Below, piece by piece: positions 1 to 10,534 of a DNA stretch of 64,000 nucleotides (position 1 is its first letter; every line of letters begins with the position of its first letter). The stretch comes from Cryphonectria parasitica EP155 (taxonomy: Eukaryota; Ascomycota; Sordariomycetes; Diaporthales; Cryphonectriaceae), in contig NW_024468913.1 of assembly GCF_011745365.1 (NCBI RefSeq), forward strand, positions 3,100,001 through 3,164,000, written 5' to 3'. A program made the position numbers and the translations under genes. The notes beneath the pieces are model-generated. The model worked only from the letters and a program-made list of their open reading frames with translations, was not told the DNA's origin and did no database searches.

Positions 1-816
1 AGGCCAAAAGCGGCGGCGGCGGCACCGGTACCGACCATCTGGATGTTGGTAGGGACAGCGCCGGCAGTGGAGGTCGAGGACGCGGCAGCAGTCGAGGAGC
101 CGGAGGCAGAGCTTCCACTGGCACTAGCAGTGCCGGAGGAGGCAGCAGAGCTGGTGGTAGACGAACTGGTGGTCGCGTCGGAAGGGTCAAGGGTACCGCA
201 GTGGTCCGCGATGGAAGTGGTGCAGTTGGCCTGCGCCTGCTGGTCGTTCTCGTACTCGGTGATACAGTCGCTGTAGGCTTGCTCGCAGACAAACTGGTAC
301 GCGGCTGGTCAGCGGGCAGGGAACAAAAGAGAGACGAGTTAGAGATGCGCTTCAACTTACATAATCGATGGTCTCGGTGTAGTACTGCAGGCCGGGCTCG
401 CTGCCGTTCTGGCAGGTGCAGTAGTAGTCGAGAGTGGTCTGTGTAGCAGCGTCAGTCAATAGTGCGGCCCGGGTAGATCGGACATGTCATAGACAGCCAT
501 TGGACGTACGTAGTCACAGGTGTTTCCGATGGGGTCGTTGGCGCAGAGCTCGCTGCAGGTGTTCTCCTGGGCTATGCACCAGGTGTCTGTTCATCCAGGG
601 TGAGTAGCTGATCATAACTCGAGGGAAATGGAAAGGAATGTGCCATGGAGCATCCCCGGGAAGGGAAGAAGGAGATGAAGAGGCAGGAAATGGATCGCTG
701 GACTTACTTCGCTCAGTATCGGTGATCTCGCTGACATTGATGGTGAACTCGGTCGAGTTCTGGGCGGCGACCATGGTGAGCGCAGAAAGCGCGATGAATG
801 CGGTGACGGAGTGCAT
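1..816 (-). CDS. Secreted GPI-anchored-type Cys-rich protein (DUF7707-like), C-terminus cut by window edge
   Basis: Minus-strand model of four exons: 816-708, 586-510, 438-361 and 293 to beyond base 1. All junctions have GT/AG ends and keep the frame. The start at 816 gives a signal peptide (MHSVTAFIALSALTMVAAQ). The mature part carries the pattern RNTWC, CSELC, NTCDY, YYCTCQNG and FVCEQAYSDC, which I recognise from the fungal DUF7707 family of small extracellular proteins. After the Cys domain comes a Ser/Thr/Ala-rich stretch of about 50 residues, then a hydrophobic Ala-rich run reaching the window end, as expected for a GPI-anchor signal. The role is unknown; a cell-wall or surface location is inferred from the signal peptide and Ser/Thr tail. 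The last residues and the stop lie outside the window. Confidence 0.8.
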
Positions 817-3800
817 CGTGACTGTGGACGTGGATGGATGGATGTTACGGGATATTGAGGTTGATTGTTGTTTCTTTTGGCTGGTGTCTGTTTGCTGAAA
901 CAGGTTCGAAGACGAGATGAATCAAACGCCAAAGTGTATGACTGTTTGGTAAATGGAGTTGATGTACGGATGGGAGGAAGGCAGATATTTGTTTGTTGTG
1001 GAGGAGTAGAAAGGGAAGCAAGAAACGGAGAAAGATAAAGGGCGAGGGTGGGATGTTATCCACGTCACCAAAAGATTAAAAGGCGAGCTTGCAAGACCTC
1101 TCTCAGGAAGGAAGAAAGGAGCAACAGGTCATTCACACGGCAATGGAGGGCAGTAGTCAAGAATTTATTCCTCGAGAAGGCCGGGGGGCCGACCTGCCAA
1201 AGTTTACTATGTACACAACAACACAAGACCAAGACAAGCAGACCAAGGCCGGGACAACAGAAGAGAAGGGCAGGACCGGAGGGAGAAGGTCACCGAAACC
1301 TCACGATAGCGGATGGACGGGGCTAGACAGGGGTACTGGGATACAATGCCCAGGGATACAGGGGCCTGGGTGCCTGTCTCGCTGCAGGTCGAGAGCTCCA
1401 GACGGAAGACCTGGGGACGGGAATTGATATCTCTCATTGGTCCAGACCGGCACGCACGGCTCTACAGGCCTGGTGCGTGACCAGGGGGGCCTAGGCGATG
1501 CCGCTACTTGCCAGGCCCAGGTGGGGGGGGGGGAGGTTTCCCATGATGCTCCATAGAGGCTCTGGTCCCCCATGATGCCGACGACGGCGGACCTGCGCGA
1601 CTGTCACCTTTTTTTGTAAATCCCATGATGTATGGTACTATGATACGTAGACAGGGCAAGAGCGTTCAGGGGAGAGGGGGCAAAGGGGGGGGGGGGCGCA
1701 GGTTTGAGGAAGGACCAAGATGGCATTGGCATGGCATGGCATTGGTCTTGGATTGCAACGATTATGGGACGGTACTACGGTAGCACCGACCGGGTACAAG
1801 ATTGGGATGGGAGAAAGGCGGTCATGGCATCACAGCGCAGACAGAGGTGGAATGATGCATTCTGTTTCATGTGCGACTATCAATCCCATCTTTTGCTTTG
1901 ATTATCCGCCAGAGCGAATTGCTATTCCCTGTCATCTTTTTTCTGTCACCCTCTCAAGCATGCTATAGTAGTACCTGCTTACTCCATCCGGAATAAGCCT
2001 CCTCACTCGATATTCAACGCGTAGTAACATTAATGATGGGCGGCATGCCTGCATGGAGTCGTAATCACCGAGCCATCGCCAAGTGGTCCGCACCGCATAG
2101 AGAAAGAGAGGTAGCGCGCGAGGAAGAGAGCGAGGGGGAAGAAGGGGAAGGGGAGGAGAAGGAAGAAAAAAAAACCGACCAAATTGGGGGCATGGGACAT
2201 GCTCGGCGACAGGGGCCACACGGGCCAATTTACTTATCACTCACGTCTCAGATGATACCAGGCATGGCGCCAGACGCCTCTAATTGATTGCATTTTTATT
2301 TGGCCTATCTAGAGAGTTCGATGAGTGTCGTGAGGACTCGGATTTTGCGGCTTGGCCTTGAACTTTGGGAAGGGGTCTCGGTCCTTGGCCCTATCCTCAC
2401 CAGCCTTTTTTAGCCTGCGACATCTCTACCATCAACATCTTTTCCACGTCGCCTCATCCCGACACGAAAGAGAGCTTGCATATCGAGGCGGGTTATTGCA
2501 AGCTAGCACTAGCGGCAGTCCGCGTCTGCAGTGGTGCGGTGCAGTGCATGCATGTATGCATGGGTGGGCTGCCCTTGTCAGCATCCGCTCTCCACCCAGC
2601 CATCCATCCATGCACGCGGTCAAGTTCCTCACCCGGCCACTGGAAAAAAAAAAATTGGGAGAGTCGGCCATCTTGCCGAGGCCGTTGGGGGAGGGATCAA
2701 CAGAAGCGAAAAGGCCCCATACTAAGTAGTACGCTCGGAATGTACCCGACAGGGATCTGCATACGGCTCTAACCGCTTCCTCGGTGCGGCTTAGCTGTTT
2801 CCTTGCCGTCCTTCTCCTAAACGGATTTAAGAGGGCTGGGAAAGTGCGACAACGCAAACCGGAATTCACAACATCATGGAAAGAGACGGTAAACGAACCA
2901 AGGAAAAAAGAAGAGAAAAATGGTAGAAAAACAAGTACGATCGATCCTTTTGGGACAAAGATCTGTCGACCTTCTCCCAATTGGGCTGCATCCCGACTCC
3001 CGCGCCCACGGCAGAATCTGCCGAAGCATCTCGTCGTCGTCAGCGCGATCCACCGTTGCTGCGACGGGCTTACCGATGCAGTGGTGTGTATTGGACAACG
3101 TGTGTGCCTCACTCACTGCCGAATTACCCAGTCGTCTCGTATGCAGGGAGGGAGAACGAGGCTGACATGTCTGTTCAGCTGAAAAATTGGGTGGCGACGT
3201 CAACAACGTTGGGCATAAAGTACACATTACATAGCCACACGCAATACTATGGTATGTACTATGGTAGTGATGATGTACGGTTATTAACTGGGTACCCTCT
3301 TATGGCTCGTCCGTGGGGGAGAACCTAGTTTCCCCGACATGCCATTTTTCTCCGAGCATGCAAAATGGCTCACTCTCAATATGCATGTGCGGCGGCCCTC
3401 TTGGCAAGTCGTGCAGCGATCTCCCTTGAAGCCGCCTCTACAAGACTGCTAGTTCCATATGATCGTGGTGAATAGCATCAATACAACCTCTCCCGAGAAG
3501 AATATGGACGAGTGCTCCTGCCTGATGCCCTGAATCAATTTCTCTTCCCGACTTGGAACGTAGCTCTCTCAACGTGCCTACATCGTACTTCTGGGCAGTC
3601 AGTCTCTCTTGTCAGATGGACGAGTGAGATCTGGCTGTCACTTCATAACCCACATGCCATCGCCAGATCTTCACTTATACTGCACAGATTACATAACTAA
3701 GTGGACAAGCCAGTTGCTCATCGTTCACGGCTCAACGAGACCCGGCGCTCTCTCTCTCTCTTCATCAGACCCGCTGGACAACATCCGGGAAGCCGGCTGG

Positions 3801-4678
3801 CCCGTGCCGTCTTAACTTCCCCTACCTCTAGTCGTCAGCTCATACCCCCCCCCCTGGGAGCTCGTCGGAGCCCACCGCTGCTCTCGACGCCTCCCTCGTC
3901 ATCATGACCATCATCCCATACCAGCTCAGCCACCTCAGCCCGAAGAGAAAACTACCGTAACTGTGTTTCATCCCAACGCCATCCGCCGCCCTGTGCACCT
4001 CAACAAGAGTCTAACCCCGTTGAACGGACTTACCCACGGCCTTCCCCTAAATTTAACATCTCTAGGGCAGCTCACCATATCCACATATCTCGAGGCATCG
4101 CAGTTTGAGCTTCCGTGGCATGTATGTCCTTCAAGTGGTCGGCTTCCTGCTTGTACCTCCAATCGGTTTCGTGGGGATTTCTTTCAAGAAGTTTACAGCC
4201 CGCCAAGACATCAGAGGCACCAGGCACATGAGTGGATGAGAGGTCCACCAATGTGTATTTCACCTGAAAACTCTGTTGAACTGATGACGCCTCTTCTTTT
4301 ACTGAGGTCTTTGTGCTGCGCAACGTTCCCAGGAGGATGAAAATCATTTATTATCTTCTTTTGAGAGCCTGTGGGAATCAACAAGGGCAGTGGGTGGCCC
4401 ATTCTCGCAAATGGCCCAACAGCTGCTTATAGAGACGTCTCTCTGACCAATAGCGCTCAACTGGCTACCCTTTTTCTTCTTCTTCTAATGTGGTTAGGTA
4501 TCTTGCTTCCCGTTCACGGTACCCGCATATCTCTTGTTTGACTCCGAGATACCAGAGTCAGGTGAGATAGCCTGTGCTACAGCTGCTAGTCGAGCGAGCA
4601 CCCACCGTCAAAAATGTCCTGTTGGCAGTAAATCTGCCCAACATCAGAGCCGGTCTAGCTTGAGCATCATGAACGCCA
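817..4678. other. Intergenic region, no supported gene
   Basis: Bases 817-1060 are the promoter and leader of the minus-strand surface-protein gene. The rest holds G-runs (near 1526-1540 and 1685-1697), poly-A runs and short open frames that mostly begin at GTG or TTG rather than ATG. Bases of roughly 4200-4678 probably form the 3' UTR of the next minus-strand gene. I find no splice-consistent coding region. Confidence 0.5.
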
Positions 4679-4730
4679 CTAATAAGCGTATCCGTTGCCG
4701 GAACCTCCAGGTCGCTGCGGCGATTGAGAT

Positions 4731-4761
<31 letters not shown>

Positions 4762-7442
4762 TCTTCCGGAACCTCGCCTCGATTCCATTATCACACTCGA
4801 CACCCACACCGTTGATTCTCTTCACCATGTCTGCGGTACGATGATAAAGATCTGCGAAGACACCGTCCTTCTCGAGTTGGTCTACGGTCCATTGAGCCTC
4901 GTCACCTGGAACCATATTTTCATTCTCCTTCAAGGCCTCTTCAAGTCCGACAGAGAAGATGGAGGCCTCGTACCACTGTAAGATCAAGCCTGTCTTAGGT
5001 TGATCTTCTGTGAGGGAATCGTTGCCCGTGAGGCACGTGACTGTACAATAGTTGCCTCGGCGGTCGATGGGTTTCGTGGGCAGCATGCGGGTGACATCCA
5101 GGAAGGTTTTGCCGTCCTGGTGTTGCAGGCGGCAAACCTGCCGAACCCTGGCTTTGTTGATGACGATGGGTGCATGTTGGGCTGCAACTGGACCCTCATC
5201 AAATTTGTACTGGAAGTCCAGGTCCCACGAGGTCACTCTGAGACTGTTGAGCAGCGCTTGAGTGAATGCTGCCCAGTGCGCTTTGGAATCGATGGAGTGA
5301 TCTCGTGAGAGGCGTACCTTGAAGTCCCAGTGCTGGGCGAGGCAGTGAACCGAAACCTCACCGCACGTATTGTCCAGTTCGCATACATTCCAAGTGCAGT
5401 CTTCGGCATTAATCTCGAGAATTTTTCCCGGGTTCACTTTCTCAAAATTTTCCTGTCCTTGGGCAACCGCGCCTGTGAAGTGAAAATCGAGGAAAGTGCT
5501 TCTGGAAACCTCTTTCCACATTTTCTCGTTCGTTCCTGTTATCGTCATCGAGGCGAGGAAATCGACATCGTTTCCCCAGTACGAAAGCGCCTTCGTGAAG
5601 AAGTGAGGCTGGGAGTCCAGAGAACTGCGAAGTTTCTCGGCGTCCCATCCATGGGCTGGCTCGAACTGCTTATTTCGCGCCTGGCCACTGGGCGGCACTC
5701 TTCGCAAGTAGAACCTGCCTAGCTCGGCACGCAGGCTGACCATGCCGGACTTTCGCTTGAGAGGTTGTAACATCTCCTTTACAGAAGTAACGAACCTTCC
5801 GGTCTCTCCATCAAGCTCGGTCGCTATACCAACTCGCTCGATTATTCCAACCTGAGGAAGAGAGTCAGGCTTCGGCACAAGTATGGTTCGTCTCGAGGGC
5901 TGCAATGCCCGCTGTAGGTTCGAGCCAGGGTCGTGCAGGATATAATCAGGCTGATCGAGCAGCGAAGGTGCTGCGGTAGTGGTCGATGTTGACACGCTCG
6001 TGCCGAGAGAGATTAAAGGGCCGTTTTCGGCTGCGAGGTCGCCATGCGGCATTAGGGCATCCTCTTGGATATTGATGAAAGGGATTGATATTTCCTCCTG
6101 GAGGTCTATGAGACAAACTTGAGCATGTTGATCTGGCTCGTTGTGGGATGAAAAGTGATCTCGCACACCTGCCCCAGGCTCGACAGCGGCTGAACCCAAG
6201 GGAACAGTCCTAGCGAATGAAGCAGTGTTAAAAGTTGTCGCTTGTGTAATCGGCTCAGATATATCAATGAGCCAGTCGTGGATATCGCTGGGAGCTTGAT
6301 GCCGAGTAGGAAGACACGTAGCGATGTTGTGGCCCTCGAAGAGCTGAGCCTGGCGTTGGGGCTGCCGCCCGGCGAACACGTTGCGAGCCCTGGGCCCGAA
6401 GAGCGACCAGAGTTGATTCGAGTGCACTGATTTGTACGGATCATCTTGGCAGATCCGAAGACAGCATACAATGCCGGTAAAGTAATGGTCGATATGCCCA
6501 AATGTCCAGAAGTCGAGGATCGTCGAACGTCTCATCTGAGGATGAATATCCATGATATTGCGGATGTCCACGGTCCAGCAAAAGACCGACTCAACAAAGA
6601 AGACATGAGAGACAGACTTGCCCTTATTGGCGAGGTAATCTTGCAAAAGCGCAGTCATTCTACTCTTGGCAACATCTGCTGCGTGACCGGATGAGGCACC
6701 GATAAAGATAACTTTCTGATCGTGATCGAAGACCATCTCGACACCAGATGCCTCCTCGATGGCTTTCTGTTCCGGTTCCGAGATGAAACAAGTCTGGAAG
6801 GTTTGAGAGGTGGACTGAAGGTCTTGCCAGGCAACGACATGGGAAAACTTATGGAGTTCCTTTGGAACCTCGAGTGACATGTATCGGTTTTCCTCATGAG
6901 CGCTCGCAGCGCGGCCAGATGTGGAGGGAGGTGGCAGAATCGGATTCAGTGGCGCGACGAGCGGATGATCATCACTCAGCAGCGCTTCGCCAGAGACCGG
7001 GTCCCGCTCCAATTTGATCTCGACCTCGATCTGGTTTAGAAAGCTTCGGAACCGCTTTTGGATGACTGCCTGGTCATTCCTGTGGCAACGGATCGCGAAG
7101 CAGCCGAGCATCCCATCATAGGAGTATGAGGCAGCAACCTTCTATGGGTCAGCTTTTGGACATCTCTGGTTAAGGGACAATGTAACTTGAGGATGTTCAA
7201 AGGTTATGAAGATCAGTGGATGGAGTATGGATGTAATGACATGGGAAAGCAGCTGGGCTCACCAGGTTGAGATTCTCCAACTCGTTGATGACCTTGGCAG
7301 CGCCGCTCTCTGTCCAAGACCACATACTGGCCAGGAAGAAATCAACATACTCAGTGCTCCCATCAGCAGCTGCAGTGCGAGCTGTGGTCCGAGCTGACAT
7401 GCTCATATGCGGCTCCATCTGAGTGGGCAGCTCTGAGGCCAT
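4679..7442 (-). CDS. Unrecognised 879-aa protein with a KH-like segment and C-terminal poly-Gln
   Basis: Two exons on the minus strand: 7442-7263 (60 codons, ATG at 7442) and 7138-4679, joined over a 124-nt intron with a GTGAGC donor and TAG acceptor, phase 0. The 879-residue product has no signal peptide or membrane segment. Around residues 190-230 a stretch with IEEASGVEMVF, VIFIGASS and a following amphipathic helix resembles a KH fold (inference only). The middle 300-470 is Ser/Thr/Pro-rich and probably disordered. The C-terminal 350 residues are well-ordered in composition and look like a conserved domain. The extreme C-terminus has about ten glutamines, then Pro/Gly. The long open frame and clean splice support a real gene. 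I do not know its function; RNA binding is only a guess from the KH-like segment. Confidence 0.75.
4730..4761. repeat. Trinucleotide repeat coding poly-Gln
   Basis: Interrupted GCT/GTT run, read on the minus strand as CAG/CAA codons for about ten Gln near the C-terminus of the 879-aa protein. Length polymorphism between strains is likely. Confidence 0.9.
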
Positions 7443-7585
7443 GGTGGATGGAGAGTGTCCTACAACTTTTGCATGGCAAGGTCAGCAGCTGAAGTTTCTG
7501 ACAAAAAAGGAAGCCGAACTTGTTGGGGTTTGCTGGAGGGAGGGACTGACACGTCAAGAAATAGAAGAGGGGGGAAGGAGAAGAG

Positions 7586-7611
7586 GTGTGTGTGTGTGTG
7601 TGTGTGTGTGT
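7586..7611. repeat. (GT)13 microsatellite
   Basis: Uninterrupted GT dinucleotide repeat of about 26 bases. Confidence 0.95.
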
Positions 7612-7800
7612 AGAGGGAGGAGGACACGCGTTGACCTCTGTATAGAGGCTGCCAACGCGTTGCCAATGTTGCTGATACAGTGTCCAGAGGGAGGATAATG
7701 GGGAGCAGTCAGACAAAGCCTGAATCTTCTGCGTGCAGGCTTTGAAAGGGAGAAGACATTGGAGAGAGTTGATATCAATACAAAGCTTTTTGTTCGTTAC

Positions 7801-7842
7801 GATCCTACCGATGAAGTTATGGATCCTACAGATGAAGTTATG
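7801..7842. repeat. 21-bp tandem duplication, two copies
   Basis: Two adjacent 21-bp copies beginning GATCCTAC and ending GAAGTTATG, differing at one position (C versus A). Confidence 0.9.
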
Positions 7843-9094
7843 GAGACTTACCGGACTTGGACGATTGGCAGCTTTATTCACTTGTGAACGTCAACAACAG
7901 AGGATCTCCAGGCTTATTTGGAAGGGACAGAGGGGAGAGGGCAGAAAGCGTAATGTTGAAGAGAAAGGGGGAGACGGAGTGGAAGGAGGAAGGCACGCTA
8001 GGTAAGTACTTGGGTACTTAGAAGGAGGGTGAGATTTTATGGTTAGTATGTTATTCGGCAACCTACCTCATTTACTGGGCCTGGCATCAAACTTTGAAAG
8101 TGGAATGTCTGCTGCCTGTGGAAGTCTCTGGCAAACACAGTTTAGGGAATAATTATGTCGTTGTTTGTTGAGTCTGCTCCTTGGTACATGGATGGCCCTT
8201 CACATCAACGAGCAGTCTCAAGAGGGTGGATGGGTGGCACCTCTTATAAAAGGCTCTCCAATAGGGGAAGCAACCCGAGATATTCTCAAGCCTTGAGCCA
8301 GAGAGTATAGGGAACAATAGGGTCAAGTGACCTGGGTGGCTCTCAGCAATCATCATTCATGGAAAACATTGAAGGGTATGGCAAGCTGGGTTGCAACAAT
8401 GGAAACAAATATTTGACTGAGTCCTGCTGTTCTAGTCTCATCTGTGCCTTTCTGTCCTTCCATACTAGCTGTTGTTCTACCCATTGTCATCGTCAATAGG
8501 AGACTAGTCTGAGCTGGATGTACATCTAAGAATGTCACCAGTGACTCCAAGACAGGCAGGTATTGAGATTAGAGACCTCACATGGGTGGTTTGATGCGGC
8601 CCTCTAATTTCTAGGTTTCCCCCATTGTCCCATGAAAAATTTTTATCCCTCTGAAATCAACCCTCCCTCGGATGAATGACCTGTGACTCCATGGAACTCC
8701 GCTTAGATGTGGTGGCCTGGTCCAAGATGCTCAAGGCCATGCAGGTGAATCGAAGTATCCAGATCACAAGCCAGGTTTCATAGCCCAGAATGCTTCCGCT
8801 TGATTAATGAGATCGTAAAGAATGAAGTGGTATCGAGAATATGATGGTATCGAAAAAGAGTTGTTGAAGGAGATGTGTGCGTGTATGTGTGTGGCACTGT
8901 CTATGGGCTTGAATGCTCGGGGTATCTCCATCTTGATGCTGAAAAGCGACGAGGCAATGATGGTCCTGACACAATGGATTCGGCATCAGAAGGAAGGTCA
9001 AGAAAAACAGCTTCAGCCAGAAACTCGTCGCAAGTGATCTGTTAGGTTATGGCAAGTAGCTGCCGGGTAAGGCAGAGGAGCAGGTTTGTTGTGC

Positions 9095-10534
9095 TTATTT
9101 GGCCCAGGCGACCTGGCTCTTGACGTTCAGGGCCCATTTGAGCTTGTCTACCACCTCTTTTGCCTCAGCCAGCATCTGTTGTTGTTGGGCCTCCCTCTCA
9201 GTTGCGCTTGACTTGATGTGTGAAAGAGCGTGTTCTTGCTCTCTCTTGTAAGCCTCGAACTGTCGCCACAGAGCCTCCTTTTGCTGAAGTAGTTCCTTGA
9301 TATTTCCGTCCTGTTGGTCACAGAGGTCTCGCAAAGTCGAGATCTTTTCGTCGTCCTTCCTCCGCTCGTCAAGAAGGTCGGCTATCTCCTTGCCCATCTT
9401 TGTCATGGCACGCTTGACCTCTTCGCCCTGGTCCTTCCAGTGGCTGCTGATGGCGTTGTAACGCCCTTCCATCAACGCCGAGTGTGTCGTGGCTTCCTCT
9501 ACTTTGCGTGTCGATTCGTCCCGCGTCTTCTCCATCTCGTCCTTCCACGTCCGCTCCTTGGTTTGGGCATCTGTCGTCCTTTTCTTCTCGAGGTCTACCG
9601 CCGCCTGCAGGCTCTCTACCTGGCGCTCTTTCCGGGCCAGAAGGGTCTTGGTCACGTTCGCCTCCAGCAGTCGACTCTCGTAGTCGGCAATCATCCTCTC
9701 CATCTTGTCCTGTAACAGCTTGGCTTCCCGCCTGGACTCTTCCGAGCTCAGCTTTTCAATCTGGAGGTCTCGTTTTAATGCCTCGTTCTCAGAGATAAGA
9801 CGATTCATCACACGGCCTGTCTTTCCCAGGCCAGCCTTGCCCGCCGAGGCGTCGGGCCCATCTTCTTGTGTGTCTCCCATCTTGGCTGCCGACCGCTCCG
9901 TGCCCCCAATACTGCTTTGCCTTTGTGGTATATCGATGGGTCTGTCGTGGGTCGCAGGTTGTGACGGCGCGTTGGGGCTCAAGGACCGCTCTCGAATGTC
10001 GCCGTTCAGGTTGCGGAGGTATTGTGCAGACACCTTGGGTCGTAAGCGGCCTGCTGGTATCCGGTCTGCACCGTTCTGGTCCGAGGAACGTTTTTCGAGG
10101 GGCGGCGACATGATGCTCGCCTGGCTATTGGGGGAACTGGACAGCACAGAATCTGAGCGGCCGTTGGTGAGCGAAGGCGAAGCCTCCAAGGAGGTGTTGG
10201 CCGAGAATATGGGACCGTCGTCAAAGCTGTTCACGGGTCGTATTGAGGCCATCCGTTTAGGGGTGAGGCCATTGGAGCCGTTGGGTTGTGATGTGGCAGG
10301 ACGATCGGTCAGGACGGGCAGGTGTAATTTGGCATCTAGCGTAGCCATGCTGTTTGGACCGGCATTCCTGGCGTTGGTGATTCCAGGGGAAGCTGAACTC
10401 AGGCTCGGCCTTGGTGACCTGGCTGAGTCTTCGGAGGCGCGGGATGCGTTGGATTCGGCAGTTCCAGGACGGCTGGATGATTCTTTGCTGCGTGTCAGCT
10501 TATTAGACTTTGGGGAGAACATGAGTTTCCGCAT
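9095..10534 (-). CDS. She3-like coiled-coil protein (SWI5-dependent HO expression protein 3 family)
   Basis: Single-exon frame on the minus strand, 479 aa from the first ATG at 10534 (MRKLMFSPKSNKL). The frame stays open upstream only through a TTG codon at 10543. Residues 1-225 are Ser/Pro/Asn-rich and basic, probably disordered. From about residue 240 the motif TGRVMNRLISENEALKRD starts a continuous heptad-rich coiled coil running almost to the C-terminus (VKSQVAWAK). The motif and the layout match proteins annotated in filamentous fungi as SWI5-dependent HO expression protein 3. In budding yeast She3 is an adaptor linking mRNA cargo to a type V myosin; whether the mould protein does the same is inference. 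A short upstream exon cannot be excluded. Confidence 0.75.
   Translation of the reverse strand: MRKLMFSPKSNKLTRSKESSSRPGTAESNASRASEDSARSPRPSLSSASPGITNARNAGPNSMATLDAKLHLPVLTDRPATSQPNGSNGLTPKRMASIRPVNSFDDGPIFSANTSLEASPSLTNGRSDSVLSSSPNSQASIMSPPLEKRSSDQNGADRIPAGRLRPKVSAQYLRNLNGDIRERSLSPNAPSQPATHDRPIDIPQRQSSIGGTERSAAKMGDTQEDGPDASAGKAGLGKTGRVMNRLISENEALKRDLQIEKLSSEESRREAKLLQDKMERMIADYESRLLEANVTKTLLARKERQVESLQAAVDLEKKRTTDAQTKERTWKDEMEKTRDESTRKVEEATTHSALMEGRYNAISSHWKDQGEEVKRAMTKMGKEIADLLDERRKDDEKISTLRDLCDQQDGNIKELLQQKEALWRQFEAYKREQEHALSHIKSSATEREAQQQQMLAEAKEVVDKLKWALNVKSQVAWAK

Larger units (their letters stand above)
7443..9094. other. Intergenic region with GT microsatellite and short tandem duplication
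   Basis: Contains the 5' leader of the minus-strand gene ending at 7442, a GT dinucleotide tract at 7586-7611, a 21-bp tandem duplication at 7801-7842, and AT-rich sequence to 9094 that includes the 3' UTR of the She3-like gene. No coding region recognised. Confidence 0.5.

Noticed and set aside
2784..3182. Open frame on the plus strand with a signal-peptide-like start (MRLSCFLAVLLL)
   Set aside because: The first codon is GTG rather than ATG, and the remainder is basic low-complexity sequence without motifs.
3963..4340. 125-codon plus-strand frame
   Set aside because: It starts at GTG and lies in the probable 3' flank of the minus-strand gene, without motifs.
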